Positions 17,436 to 27,163 of a DNA stretch of 64,000 nucleotides are shown one piece after another. The position numbers and the translations under genes are program-made. The notes under the pieces were generated by a model, which saw only the letters and a list, made by a program, of their open reading frames with translations, had not been told where the DNA came from and did no database searches. Source of the DNA: Hyphomicrobiales bacterium (GTDB taxonomy: Bacteria; Pseudomonadota; Alphaproteobacteria; Rhizobiales; Rhizobiaceae). Location of the stretch: positions 186,001-250,000 of the forward strand of contig UBYA01000001.1 in the NCBI GenBank assembly GCA_900469615.1, given 5' to 3'. Each line of letters opens with the position of its first letter. Position 1 is the first letter of the stretch.

Positions 17436-18203
17436 TCAGATGGCGGTAAAACCGTTATCGACGAAGAGATGGACACCGTTGACGAAATTGGATTCGTCGG
17501 AAGCAAGATAGAGTGCGGCACGCGCCACATCCTCGGGCTCGCCGATCCGGCCCTGCTGTGCGGCGATCGCCGCATCCGAGACGTCGACGCCGAGAGCCTG
17601 CAGTTCGGCCACCTCGCGCAATCCGTGCGGCGTGCGGATGAAGCCGGGGCATACGGCATTGCAACGGATATTACGGTCACGGAATTCGACGGCGATGGCA
17701 CGGGCAAACATGTGCACCGCCCCCTTGGTCGTATCGTAGAGCACCTCCATCGGCGTTGCCGCGACCGCGGAGATCGAAGAGGTGCAGACGATGGAGCCGC
17801 CGCCGGCTGCGATCATGCCCGGCAGCACGGCCCTGGTCATCAGGAACATGGAGCGCACATTGACGCCGTGCAGCCACTCCCATTCCGCAAGCGTCGTTTC
17901 GAGAAAAGGCTTGATGACGATGGTGCCGGCATGATTGAAGAGCACGGTCACTGCGCCAAAGCGGTCTTCGATGCCTTTGACCGCCGCATTGACGGCGGCT
18001 TCGTCCGAAACGTCGGCAACCCAGTGGTCGGCAATGCCGCCGGCGTCGCGAATAGCACGCACGGTCTCCGCCGCCGCGTCGCCGTTGCGATCGACGATCG
18101 CGACCTTCGCACCTTCCGCCGCGAACAGGCGAGACGCCGCTCCACCCATTCCGGTGGCGCCGCCTGAAACGATGGCAATCTTGCCCTTCAGTCTGTCCGT
18201 CAT
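17436..18203 (-). CDS. SDR-family NAD(P)-dependent oxidoreductase
   Basis: 255 residues, a classical short-chain dehydrogenase. Cofactor motif GGATGMGGAA (about 13-22), NHAG at about 88, catalytic Ser in CTSSISAVAA, catalytic YDTTK (Tyr and Lys spaced Y-x3-K) at about 150, and NAVCPGFIRTP after it. The chosen ATG at 18203 follows GGGGAG and gives the canonical N-terminus MTDRLKGKIAIVSGG. It starts 159 bases downstream of ugpC on the same strand, so it could be a distal member of the ugp operon, though the gap allows its own promoter. Substrate unknown. Confidence 0.88.
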   Translation of the reverse strand: MTDRLKGKIAIVSGGATGMGGAASRLFAAEGAKVAIVDRNGDAAAETVRAIRDAGGIADHWVADVSDEAAVNAAVKGIEDRFGAVTVLFNHAGTIVIKPFLETTLAEWEWLHGVNVRSMFLMTRAVLPGMIAAGGGSIVCTSSISAVAATPMEVLYDTTKGAVHMFARAIAVEFRDRNIRCNAVCPGFIRTPHGLREVAELQALGVDVSDAAIAAQQGRIGEPEDVARAALYLASDESNFVNGVHLFVDNGFTAI

Positions 18204-18361
18204 CCGCTCCCCCCAATTTGCCGCTGTCCGCCGGCCAAAACCATCACGGAAAATGCGCTTGGTTTTTCCTCGAAGCAAGAACAATCAATGGCATGCTGCC
18301 GAATTCCCGACGGACGGGATTCCCGCGGACCTGCCAAAACATCGATGCGGCGGATCGCAAA

Positions 18362-19413
<1,052 letters not shown>

Positions 19414-19414
<1 letters not shown>

Positions 19415-20262
19415 TACTTCTCCGTCTCCACGAGGCCTTTGACGAACCAGCGCTGCATCAGCACGACGACGACAATAGGGGGAATGATTGCGAGGATTGC
19501 CGTCACCATGACGAAGTTCCAGGGGGTAGCCGCATCCGCGAAATCCACCATCTTCTTCAATCCGATGATGATCGTCGTCATGCGTGCATCGTTGGTGACG
19601 AGCAGCGGCCACAGATATTGCGTCCAGCCATAGATGAAGAGAATGACGAAGAGGGCAGCTATGTTGGTGCGCGACAACGGCAGAAGGATATCGCGCATGA
19701 AGCGGAAGGGGCCGGCATTGTCGATGCGCGCCGCCTCCACCAGCTCTCCGGGGATCGTCAGGAAGAATTGCCGGAAGAGGAAGGTTGCCGTTGCCGACGC
19801 CATCAGCGGAAGCGTCAGCCCGGCATAGGTATCGATCATGCCGAGATCGACGACGACCTTGTAGGTCGGAAGAATGCGCACCTCGACCGGCAACATCAGC
19901 GTGACGAAGATCATCCAGAAGAAGACCATGCGCAGCGGAAACCGGAAGAAGACGATGGCAAAGGCCGAGAGGAACGAGATGGCTATCTTGCCGACGGCGA
20001 TGACGACTGCGACTACGAACGTATTCCAGAGCATGCGTTCGAGGCTGACGCCGACCACGCGCTCGACACCGCCGGAGAGAGCGTCTCCATAGTTCGCGAG
20101 GAACTGGTTGCCCGGCAGCAGTGAGATCGGCGGACGCAGGATGTCGGCGGTCGTCAGGGTCGATGCGACGAAGGTATAGTAGATCGGAAATGCCACGATG
20201 ATGATGCCGAGGACGAGCATCAGGTGGCCGAGGAGGTTGGCGATGGGGCGCTGTTCTATCAT
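19414..20262 (-). CDS. ugpE: ABC permease, UgpE type
   Basis: 282 residues, six membrane helices, and the EAA coupling loop ([20 protein letters not shown], about 176-195) that docks onto UgpC. The N-terminus ([19 protein letters not shown]) resembles UgpE, the second permease of the sn-glycerol-3-phosphate importer. It follows ugpA by 9 bases and overlaps ugpC by one base. Confidence 0.9.
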
Positions 20263-20271
20263 CTGCCGCCC

Positions 20272-21165
20272 TCACGCATAATGCACGCGCCGCTCGACGA
20301 AGCGGAACTGGAAAGCGGTCAGCGCGATGACGATGACCATCAGGATCACGGATTGCGCCGCCGAGGAACCGAGATTGAGATTGACGAAGCCGTCGTTGTA
20401 AACCTTGTAGACAAGGGTTTCGGTCGCCTTTGCCGGGCCGCCGCCGGTCACGGCATGGATGATGCCGAACGTGTCGAAGAAGGCGTAGACGGTGTTGACG
20501 ACGAGCAGGAAGAAGGTCGTCGGCGCCAGCAGCGGAAAGACGATCGTCCAGAAACGCCGGTTGCCGCGGGCGCCGTCGATCGAGGCGGCTTCGATCAGCG
20601 ACTTCGGAATGGACTGCAGGCCCGCGACGAAAAACAGGAAATTGTAGCTGACCTGCTTCCAGGCTGCCGCCACTACGATCAGGGCCATCGCCTGGTTGCC
20701 GTTCAGCAGCGGGTCCCATGCGAACCCGTTGCGCCGAAGCAGGTAGGCAAAGGTCCCCATCGCGGGATTGAACATGAAAAGGAAGAGCATGCCGGCAACC
20801 GCCGGGGCAATGGCATAGGGCCAGATGAGAAGTGTCCGGTAAAAGCTCTGTCCCCGCACGACCTTGTCGGCCGCCGCGGCAAGCCCAAGCGCGACGATCA
20901 TCGACAGCGCCGCCGTCAACAGACTGAAAATCACCGTGACCTGCAGGGAGTGGAGATAGGTCTCCTCCGACAGGATGGCCTTGAAGTTCGAAAGCCCGAC
21001 GAAGCCGCTCTTCAGGCCGAACGGGTCCTCGCGCTGGGTCGATTGGTAGAGTGCCTGGCTCGCCGGCCAGAAGAAGAACACGATCGTAAGCACGATCTGC
21101 GGGGCGAGCAGGATATAGGGAAGGATCTTGTTGGGAAAGACGACGCGCTGCAAGGCGACCTCCAT
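20272..21165 (-). CDS. ugpA: ABC permease, UgpA type
   Basis: 297 residues with six membrane helices; N-terminal [19 protein letters not shown] and the EAA loop [20 protein letters not shown] (about 197-216) are characteristic of UgpA. It pairs with UgpE to form the inner-membrane channel. ATG 21165 lies 48 bases after the stop of ugpB, within one operon. Confidence 0.9.
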   Translation of the reverse strand: MEVALQRVVFPNKILPYILLAPQIVLTIVFFFWPASQALYQSTQREDPFGLKSGFVGLSNFKAILSEETYLHSLQVTVIFSLLTAALSMIVALGLAAAADKVVRGQSFYRTLLIWPYAIAPAVAGMLFLFMFNPAMGTFAYLLRRNGFAWDPLLNGNQAMALIVVAAAWKQVSYNFLFFVAGLQSIPKSLIEAASIDGARGNRRFWTIVFPLLAPTTFFLLVVNTVYAFFDTFGIIHAVTGGGPAKATETLVYKVYNDGFVNLNLGSSAAQSVILMVIVIALTAFQFRFVERRVHYA

Positions 21166-21213
21166 TGACCATGCAGGATGCGCCCGCAGCCAAGCCGCGG
21201 GCGCTCTGCCGGT

Positions 21214-22521
21214 TCAGTTGCCGATGGCTTGCTGGATCGCGGCGTTGCCGCGTTCGACGGCCTTGTCGAGCGCGGTCTTGGCGTCCTGCTTACCGGCAAG
21301 CATCGCCTCGAACTCCTCGTTCATGATGTCGCGCACCTGCGGCAGGTTGACGAGCCGGACACCTTTGGAGTTTTCGGTCGGGGCCTTGCCCATCATCTGC
21401 AGGATCGGCGTTTCCCGGCCGGGATTCTTGTCGTAGAAACCGGATTTCTTGGTTTCCTCGTAAGCGGCCATCGTCACCGGCATGTAGCCCGAGACCTGAT
21501 GCAGGCGGGCCTGGATCTTGGTCTGCGAGAGGAAGTGGAAGAACTCGGCCACGCCCTTGTATTCCGCATCGGTCTTGCCGGCGAAAACCCAGAGGCTTGC
21601 GCCGCCGGGTATCGTGTTCTGCGGCCCGTGTCCCTCATAATAAGGAAGCTGGCCGATGCCGTAATTGATGCCGGCCTTGATGATGTCGCCGAGACCGCCG
21701 GACGATTCCGTCAGGATCGCGCATTCGCCTGACGTGAACAGCTGCTTGGCTTCCGACGTGCGCCCGCCGTAGCGGAAGGTGCCGTCCTTGGCGAGATCGG
21801 CAATCGACTGGAAGTGCTGGACGAAGAGGGGAGAGTTGAATTCGAGCTTGACGTCCGTGCCGCCGAGTCCGTTTTCGTTCGTGCCGTAAGCGACGTTGTT
21901 CCACGCGGCAAGGTTTTCCGTCTGGATCCATGTCAGCCAGGTCGAGGTGAAGCCGCAGGGCGCTGCGCCGCTTGCCTTGATCTTCTTGGCGGCGTCGAAG
22001 ACTTCGGGCCAGGTCTTCGGCGGGTTTTCCGGGTCCAGGCCGGCTTTCTTGAAGCTGTCCTTGTTGTAGTAAAGGATCGGCGAGGACGAGTTGTAGGGGA
22101 AGGACAGCATCGTACCGTCCGGCTTGGAATAATATGACACGATGCCGGCCAGATATTCCGATTTGTCGAAGGTGTAGCCACCCTTCTTCAATACGTCGGC
22201 GGCCGGCATGATCGCCCCTTCCGCCCCCATCATCACGCCGCTGCCGGCGTCGAACACCTGAAGGATCGCGGGTGCCTGCTTGGCGCGGAAGGCGGCGATG
22301 CCGGCGTTCAGGGCTTCCGGATAGGAACCCTTGAAGACCGGCACGATCTTGTAGTCCTTCTGGCTCTCGTTGAATTCCTTCGCAAGCTGCTCGACGACCT
22401 CGTTGTTGGCGCCGGCCATGGCATGCCACCATTGCAGCTCGGTCGCTGCAAACGCGTGCGTGGCGCCTGCGATCGATACGGTCGCCGCCGCCAGGTGGAT
22501 TGCAAAAGCTCGAATGGACAT
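21214..22521 (-). CDS. ugpB: sn-glycerol-3-phosphate-type ABC substrate-binding protein (UgpB)
   Basis: About 435 residues. Signal peptide [21 protein letters not shown], mature start [20 protein letters not shown], which is the UgpB signature (W-H-A-M, Glu at the ligand site), and later [20 protein letters not shown], matching the ligand-binding region of UgpB. ATG 22521 is preceded by GGAGGAGAC; the longer frame has no ribosome binding site. First gene of ugpBAEC. The operon lacks the ugpQ phosphodiesterase seen in some species. Likely induced by phosphate limitation. Confidence 0.92.
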   Translation of the reverse strand: MSIRAFAIHLAAATVSIAGATHAFAATELQWWHAMAGANNEVVEQLAKEFNESQKDYKIVPVFKGSYPEALNAGIAAFRAKQAPAILQVFDAGSGVMMGAEGAIMPAADVLKKGGYTFDKSEYLAGIVSYYSKPDGTMLSFPYNSSSPILYYNKDSFKKAGLDPENPPKTWPEVFDAAKKIKASGAAPCGFTSTWLTWIQTENLAAWNNVAYGTNENGLGGTDVKLEFNSPLFVQHFQSIADLAKDGTFRYGGRTSEAKQLFTSGECAILTESSGGLGDIIKAGINYGIGQLPYYEGHGPQNTIPGGASLWVFAGKTDAEYKGVAEFFHFLSQTKIQARLHQVSGYMPVTMAAYEETKKSGFYDKNPGRETPILQMMGKAPTENSKGVRLVNLPQVRDIMNEEFEAMLAGKQDAKTALDKAVERGNAAIQQAIGN

Positions 22522-22954
22522 GTCTCCTCCCCTGTTGAATTCATTGACATAAAATGCCGTTTTGCTTCGTTTTCTCCTGCCCCGGACTCTCCTCTGGTCC
22601 AGCACAGGCATTCTCCAATGTTTCGCACGCGCGCAACGCTCACTTTGCAAGCGCGTTCAATGTACTGTAGCGCCTGTTGCACATCTGTCCAGACTTTGGC
22701 GAAATTTTATGAGCCAGCTATTTTTCCGGAGCGCCGGTCACCCAGGAAAAGGAAGGAGATGGAGAAGGGGGAATCTGAAGATCGCGGCCAGCTGAAACCG
22801 CGCGATGCCGCGCCCCGTCCGCGGGGGGCATGCGATGCCTGAAGCGACCGGCAGTTCGGTCGCTTCAGGAGAGCGGAAGCGCGCAGGGGCAGGGCTTTGC
22901 ATGTGCCGTTCGGCTCACGCAGGCCCGACGGCCGGGGCGCTCCCGCTTCGAAAT
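22522..22954. other. Intergenic region carrying the ugp promoter and a hairpin
   Basis: About 430 bases between the PACE gene stop and ugpB, both leftward. It includes a perfect 13-base stem-loop (22838-22869) and a CTGT direct repeat (CTGTTGC at 22674, CTGTCCA at 22685, period 11) that resembles half of a Pho box but lies in the opposite orientation to ugpB. No gene is supported. Confidence 0.5.
22838..22869 (-). terminator. 13-base perfect stem-loop downstream of the PACE gene
   Basis: CCTGAAGCGACCG (22838-22850) and CGGTCGCTTCAGG (22857-22869) are exact complements around a 6-base loop, 86 bases after the stop of the leftward PACE gene and 317 bases before ugpB. A strong hairpin between two same-strand genes suits a terminator, although no T-run follows on either strand. 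Confidence 0.6.
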
Positions 22955-23389
22955 TCAGGATGCGTGCGGCAGCGGCTTGCGTCCGATCGGAAACGCACGG
23001 TCATATGCGATGTTGAAGACGAAAGCATATACCAGGTAAAATCCGACGATCGCGACATCCATTGCCAGCGCGGCCATCAGGCTGATCCCGAGATACCAGG
23101 CGACAAATGGAATGAGCATGACGATCAGGCCCGCCTCGAACAAGGCGGTATGGGCAATGCGAATGGGTATGGTCTTCTGCAGGCTGCCCCTGACGTGCAG
23201 CATCGCCTTGTCGAATCCGATGTTGAAAAGGAAATTCCATATCGTTGCCGCCGTGGCGGAGATGATGCCGACAATCCCCATGTGTTCAATGGGCTGATCG
23301 AACAGCAAGGCGGCGCCCGGTGTAAAGACCGCCAGACCGATGAGCTCGAACATGACCGCATGCCGGACGCGGTCCTTGAAGGTACGCAT
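22955..23389 (-). CDS. PACE-family (AceI-like) biocide/polyamine efflux protein
   Basis: 144 residues, four membrane helices in two tandem BTP (bacterial transmembrane pair) repeats. The first helix carries Glu15 (AVMFELIGLAV), the residue shown to be critical in AceI, and WNFLFNIGFD matches the family's conserved Trp-Asn motif. PACE pumps expel chlorhexidine, acriflavine or short-chain diamines with proton exchange. ATG 23389 has GAGG 8 bases upstream. A LysR gene is divergent across an 84-base gap, the usual genetic context for this family, so it is probably its regulator. Confidence 0.93.
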   Translation of the reverse strand: MRTFKDRVRHAVMFELIGLAVFTPGAALLFDQPIEHMGIVGIISATAATIWNFLFNIGFDKAMLHVRGSLQKTIPIRIAHTALFEAGLIVMLIPFVAWYLGISLMAALAMDVAIVGFYLVYAFVFNIAYDRAFPIGRKPLPHAS

Positions 23390-23421
23390 TTTCTTGTCCT
23401 CTGTTGTTGTCGGCTGCCGTT

Positions 23422-23473
23422 CTATCCGATATTTGTCATAGGTAAAGTTAGATAGTATCTGGATTTCGGATAG
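23422..23473. promoter_or_regulatory. Inverted repeat in the PACE-LysR divergent promoter region
   Basis: CTATCCGA (23422-23429) and TCGGATAG (23466-23473) are exact 8-base complements 36 bases apart, the latter directly before the LysR start codon. Between them lies ATAGTATCT. This fits LysR recognition and activation sites serving both divergent genes. Confidence 0.5.
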
Positions 23474-24376
23474 ATGGACGTTTCGCTCGATCAGCTGGAG
23501 GCTTTCGTTACCGCCGTCGAAGCGGGCTCCTTTTCGGCGGCCGCGCGGCATTTGCGCAAAGCGCAGTCGGCGGTCAGTCTGCTCGTCTCGACGCTGGAGG
23601 ACGATTTGGGCGTCAAGCTCTTCAGCAGAGCCACCAGAAATCCGACATTGACCGAAGCCGGCAGACGATTGCTGCCGGAGGCCCGGCTGCTTCTCGACCG
23701 CCGCGAGCATCTGATCGGCGTTGCGAGAAGCTTCGAAGAGCACGTGGAGACGCGGCTCGCCGTCGCGATCGATGAATTATACCCCGAACCTTCCAGCGGC
23801 GTGCTGTTTGCCGCCTTTGCCGAGCGGTTTCCGCATGTCGAGCTGGAACTGCTGTTTCCGCCGACCAGGGATGTCGTCGGGCTGGTTCTCGGCGGGAAGG
23901 CCGATCTCGGCGTGATGTGGCGGCAGGAAGATCTGCCGCCGACGCTGGGTTTTCACACCATTGGCTGGGTTCCCCTCGTTCTGGTCTGCGGTCGCGACCA
24001 TCCGCTGGCGCAGTCCGCCGTCACCTGGGAGGAGCTCAAGCGTCACCGGCAGATCATGGTGACAAAGCGAAGCGACGGCACGGAGACCCATCGCCTGCGC
24101 GTTGCCGCCGAAGTGTGGTGGGTCGAAAGCCATTGGGTCATCCTGCAGATTCTGCAGCAGGGGATCGGGTGGGCGCTGATCCCCGCCCATATTCTGGAAA
24201 ACTCGCCGCTGGCTTCCAGACTGGCGATGCCGGTACTTCAATTCGACGAGGGCGCCCACCCGGTCGCGCTCGAGCTCATATGGCACAAACAACGCCCGGC
24301 CGGCCCGGCCGCGAAATGGCTTCGCGAACAATTCGCCAGAAACGGGATCGACTATCGCAAGCACGAGGAAACGTGA
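23474..24376 (+). CDS. LysR-family transcriptional regulator, divergent from PACE pump
   Basis: 300 residues. N-terminal winged helix-turn-helix (about 1-60: DQLEAFVTAVEAGSFSAAAR, then AQSAVSLLVSTLEDDLGVKLF) followed by the LysR substrate domain (about 90-295). Effector unknown; the context suggests control of the neighbouring efflux gene, possibly by polyamines or cationic biocides. ATG 23474 has no obvious ribosome binding site; it abuts the inverted repeat, so the mRNA may be leaderless or the repeat may control its own gene. Confidence 0.9.
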   Translation: MDVSLDQLEAFVTAVEAGSFSAAARHLRKAQSAVSLLVSTLEDDLGVKLFSRATRNPTLTEAGRRLLPEARLLLDRREHLIGVARSFEEHVETRLAVAIDELYPEPSSGVLFAAFAERFPHVELELLFPPTRDVVGLVLGGKADLGVMWRQEDLPPTLGFHTIGWVPLVLVCGRDHPLAQSAVTWEELKRHRQIMVTKRSDGTETHRLRVAAEVWWVESHWVILQILQQGIGWALIPAHILENSPLASRLAMPVLQFDEGAHPVALELIWHKQRPAGPAAKWLREQFARNGIDYRKHEET

Positions 24377-24485
24377 GGCCGCGACGTTTGCAAGGCTCCT
24401 GACCGGCGGTTCCGACTTTGCCCGGCCGCTTCTCCGCGCCGCCGAATTCATGTGACGGCCGCCGGCCATCGTTCCCGAAGATTGG

Positions 24486-25253
24486 CTATTGCAGATACGA
24501 CGAGTCGAAATCAGCCAGATGCTCCAGCTTCTCGCCGTCGAGGTATTGCACCCATCCGTCATGAAACGTCATGGCATTCAATTCGCGCAGCTGCCTGAGA
24601 ACGCGGTTGAAGTGAACGGCCGTCAAACCCAGCGCATCGGCAATCAGCGACTGGGTCAGGGGACATTGATAGCCTGTTTTCGTTCCCAGTCCCACAAGGC
24701 TCAATCTGGAGCCGAGTTCGAGGAAGAAGTGGGCCGCCCTGTTGACGGGTCGACGCCGGCCGATGCCAACCAGGTGCTGGCTGACGATAGCCTCGTCCCG
24801 AAATGCAGACCAAAGGACGGACATGGCAAGGCAGTTGTTGCCGCGAAGCGCCGCAAGCAGGCCTTCGATATCTATCTCCCGGACTTCGATGGATGTGATG
24901 GCGCAAAGATTGTCGTCGGCATCGGGGATGAGGAGCCTGCGAATACCGATGAGATCGCCAGGCACATGGAAGTTGATGATCTGTCGCGTTCCATCGCGCA
25001 GGAGCATGTAGGAACATGCCCAGCCGGCAGTGAGCAGATATGCATTCTGCCACTGCCGATTCTCATGAATGAGATCGGATCCTTTCGTGAAGATACGTCT
25101 GTGGACCGCAAAGGTATCCAGGGCGCCCGTATCTCTGAGCAGATGAGCGATATGCAGGGCGGAGCGATGTATGCGCAGGTCGGCGGATAGGAAAGAAGAG
25201 CCGGGTTTATACACAGGCGCGGATAGATCGTATGGCATGAGAGATGCCTTCAA
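24486..25253 (-). CDS. Crp/Fnr-family transcriptional regulator
   Basis: 255 residues. Cyclic-nucleotide-binding-like beta-roll (about 40-150: AYLLTAGWACSYMLLRDGTRQI, then FHVPGDLIGI), dimer helix and a Crp-type winged helix (about 195-245: CPLTQSLIADALGLTAVHFNRVLRQLRE). It lacks the N-terminal cysteine cluster of FNR proteins, so it is not an Fe-S oxygen sensor of that type. The helix-turn-helix with RVLRQL is of the E-x3-R/FNR type in layout. It lies about 8.6 kb from the mirrored FNR boxes, and a near-box is in its own upstream region. Ligand unknown. Confidence 0.88.
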   Translation of the reverse strand: MKASLMPYDLSAPVYKPGSSFLSADLRIHRSALHIAHLLRDTGALDTFAVHRRIFTKGSDLIHENRQWQNAYLLTAGWACSYMLLRDGTRQIINFHVPGDLIGIRRLLIPDADDNLCAITSIEVREIDIEGLLAALRGNNCLAMSVLWSAFRDEAIVSQHLVGIGRRRPVNRAAHFFLELGSRLSLVGLGTKTGYQCPLTQSLIADALGLTAVHFNRVLRQLRELNAMTFHDGWVQYLDGEKLEHLADFDSSYLQ

Positions 25254-25347
25254 TGTTCGAGATCGATACGCTACCCCTCACAGGAAATAGTATATCCGGC
25301 AGAAGTGTTCTCAAAATTAACTCAACTTAATGATTGGCGGCGGACGA

Positions 25348-25381
25348 GTTGAACATTCAACCGTGATTTGAAAGCTTTCAT
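25348..25381. promoter_or_regulatory. Palindromes upstream of the Crp/Fnr gene, one near an FNR-type box
   Basis: GTTGAACATTCAAC (25348-25361) is a palindrome, and 7 bases on TGAAAGCTTTCA (25369-25380) is another. The second, read as TTGAAAGCTTTCAT (25368-25381), matches TTGA-N6-TCAA at seven of eight positions. The pair lies 95-128 bases upstream of the Crp/Fnr start, in AT-rich DNA, and could be autoregulatory. Confidence 0.4.
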
Positions 25382-25405
25382 AAGACTTACAAGCTATTAG
25401 GAGAT

Positions 25406-25648
25406 TTATGACCTGTTGCAGCCGATATCACGAGCCATGCACTTCTTGGTGAAACAGTTGTGATGGGTCGTCGAGAACGATTGATACGCTGCCTTGCAGC
25501 AGAGCACAAAGCAGGTCGACGTGAGCGAGAGGCAGATGCCCGCACAGGATGGTATCGCCGGCATATGCGGATGAAATTTCGTATCGGGAACAAGGAGTAA
25601 GCGGCAGCGAGCGGTGTCAACCGCAGCAACGTGCCGCGACGACATCAT
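25406..25648 (-). CDS. Candidate small cysteine-rich protein of unknown function
   Basis: The C-terminal half (from residue 30) holds eight cysteines in about 45 residues, arranged C-x3-C-x6-C-x3-CC-x13-C-x4-C-x6-C (CAGIC, TSTCFVLCCKAAYQ, NCFTKKCMARDIGC). Its codons have mostly G/C third positions like genuine genes here, which a chance frame should not. The start is uncertain: ATG 25648 has GGGA upstream; ATG 25564 would give a compact 52-residue form. I recognise no family. It could be a periplasmic disulphide-bonded or metal-binding microprotein. No clear signal peptide is visible from either start. Confidence 0.35.
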   Translation of the reverse strand: MMSSRHVAAVDTARCRLLLVPDTKFHPHMPAIPSCAGICLSLTSTCFVLCCKAAYQSFSTTHHNCFTKKCMARDIGCNRS

Positions 25649-25883
25649 GATTCCCGCGACCAAGGATGATCGCCATCAGGGCCGATGAGAGGATCAACGG
25701 CAGGCCTCTCCTGTGAGCTTGGTGTGCCAGAAAGTCCCGATCGTCTTGATTGAGATTATATCGGCGCGGCACGAAGCGGCTCAGACTGAACCATGCGGTT
25801 GCTCGTAAAGGCAGCCACGCTTTCGGAAACTCTCGATCATGTCTGTTCGGAAGAACCGGCAATCGCTCCTGATGGAGATTGAA

Positions 25884-26264
25884 ATGTTCAAGACATCCAA
25901 ATCGACGATCGTGTTCGCCGTCCTGGGAACGGCCTTTGCCGCTCTCGCGGTCTCGTCTGTCCCCAGCTTCGCCGCGTCGACCTGCGCAGGAGACCTGCGG
26001 TCGGCCAGAACAGAGTTGCGCGATACGCCGGACGGTCAGCAGAAAAGCGAAGCCATGGGATTGTATTCGGCTGCGCTGAGCGCGCATGACAACGGCCAGG
26101 AAGGTCGATGCCTGGGAGATATCAATCGGGCCGACGCGGTCCTGACGTCCGTTTCCTCCTCGTCCATGTATCCTTTTGACCCCGGCAATGTCGGCGTGGA
26201 CCCGCCCTCCACTCCCGCACACCATGGAGAACATGGCCACGGGCACGACCACGGGCGGCACTAG
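25884..26264 (+). CDS. Small exported protein with histidine-rich tail
   Basis: 126 residues from ATG 25884 (GGAGATTGAA upstream). Signal peptide VFAVLGTAFAALAVSSVPSFA, then a helical core with one Cys pair (STCAGDLRSARTELRD; GRCLGDINRADAVLTSV), a Pro-rich linker and a tail HHGEHGHGHDHGRH. A single disulphide between the two Cys is likely. The His tail suggests metal binding (Zn, Ni or Cu), an inference only. No recognised family; no operon partner, though the GST gene follows 200 bases on. Confidence 0.7.
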   Translation: MFKTSKSTIVFAVLGTAFAALAVSSVPSFAASTCAGDLRSARTELRDTPDGQQKSEAMGLYSAALSAHDNGQEGRCLGDINRADAVLTSVSSSSMYPFDPGNVGVDPPSTPAHHGEHGHGHDHGRH

Positions 26265-26464
26265 ACTTTCGTCTTGCCTGATAGATGCAGACGGATCGCG
26301 CACCGGCCGCAACGGAAGTTGCGGCCGGTGCGCCCGAACGATCGACCCGTGGTCGATACGTTCACCAGGCGGACCATTCCCGATCGGAGGAATTATCAAG
26401 GCGGGCATGTCGGAATCTCGTTTCGCCGGTCGTCTTCAGGATAGACCAGCTATGGAGAGCGACA

Positions 26465-27115
26465 ATGACGATTACCATGACTGCCTTTGAACGGTCGCCC
26501 GATCGCGGCAGGGGGCTGGCGCGCGACATGCGCGTTCGCTGGGCTCTCGAAGAGGTCGGGCAGCCTTACGACGTGCGTCTCCTTTCGTTCAAGGCCATGA
26601 AAGAGCCCGCGCATCTGGCCCTTCATCCCTTCGGGCAGATTCCGACTTATGAAGAAGGCAATCTCGCCCTGTTCGAGTCGGGTGCGATCGTGCTTCATAT
26701 TGCGGAGCGGCATGCAGGCCTTTTGCCGGACGATGCGAATGGCCGTGCGCGCGCGATCACATGGATGTTTGCCGCGCTTACCACGGTGGAGCAGCCGATC
26801 GTCGATCTCGCAATCGCCAAGCTCACAGAGGGCGGCGAGAGCTGGTACGAGCAGCGGCTGCCGCTTGTCGAGGGGCGCATCCGCACGCGGCTGGACGAAC
26901 TTTCCAATCGTCTTGGCGATGCCGAGTGGCTGGATGAAGCGTTCAGCGCCGGCGACCTCCTGATGGTATCGGTGCTGCTTCGGCTGAAAGCATCCGGGAT
27001 ATTGAACGAATATCGGAATCTTTCCGCCTATGTCGCGCGCGGCGAAGCCCGGTCCGCTTACAAACGCGCTTTCGACGCTCAGTTGGCGGTTTTCGTTGCC
27101 GCATCGGCCGAATGA
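26465..27115 (+). CDS. Glutathione S-transferase family protein
   Basis: 216 residues. Thioredoxin-like N-domain with RVRWALEEVGQPYDVRLLSF and the cis-Pro/Glu-Ser loop (FGQIPTYEEGNLALFESGAI, about 47-66), and an all-helical C-domain (about 90-205). The ATG at 26465 has GGAGAG upstream; the longer frame from 26285 is unsupported. Family function is glutathione-dependent detoxification or isomerisation; the N-terminal active residue is not obvious (RSPDRGRG replaces the usual Ser/Tyr/Cys motif), so activity is uncertain. Confidence 0.87.
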   Translation: MTITMTAFERSPDRGRGLARDMRVRWALEEVGQPYDVRLLSFKAMKEPAHLALHPFGQIPTYEEGNLALFESGAIVLHIAERHAGLLPDDANGRARAITWMFAALTTVEQPIVDLAIAKLTEGGESWYEQRLPLVEGRIRTRLDELSNRLGDAEWLDEAFSAGDLLMVSVLLRLKASGILNEYRNLSAYVARGEARSAYKRAFDAQLAVFVAASAE

Positions 27116-27163
27116 CAGCCGCACCGGTCTCAACAGGGATGCAATGGCGGCCGATATTGCATG

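Noticed and set aside
19430..21193. Long in-frame extension upstream of UgpC
   Set aside because: The extension runs through ugpE and ugpA in another frame; the UgpC N-terminus (MSKISLKDV) and the TAATG overlap with ugpE define the true start.
22674..22691. Pho box-like direct repeat upstream of ugpB
   Set aside because: CTGTTGC and CTGTCCA with an 11-base period resemble a Pho box, but they run opposite to ugpB, the match is partial and they lie 150 bases from the start. Kept only as a remark under the intergenic entry.
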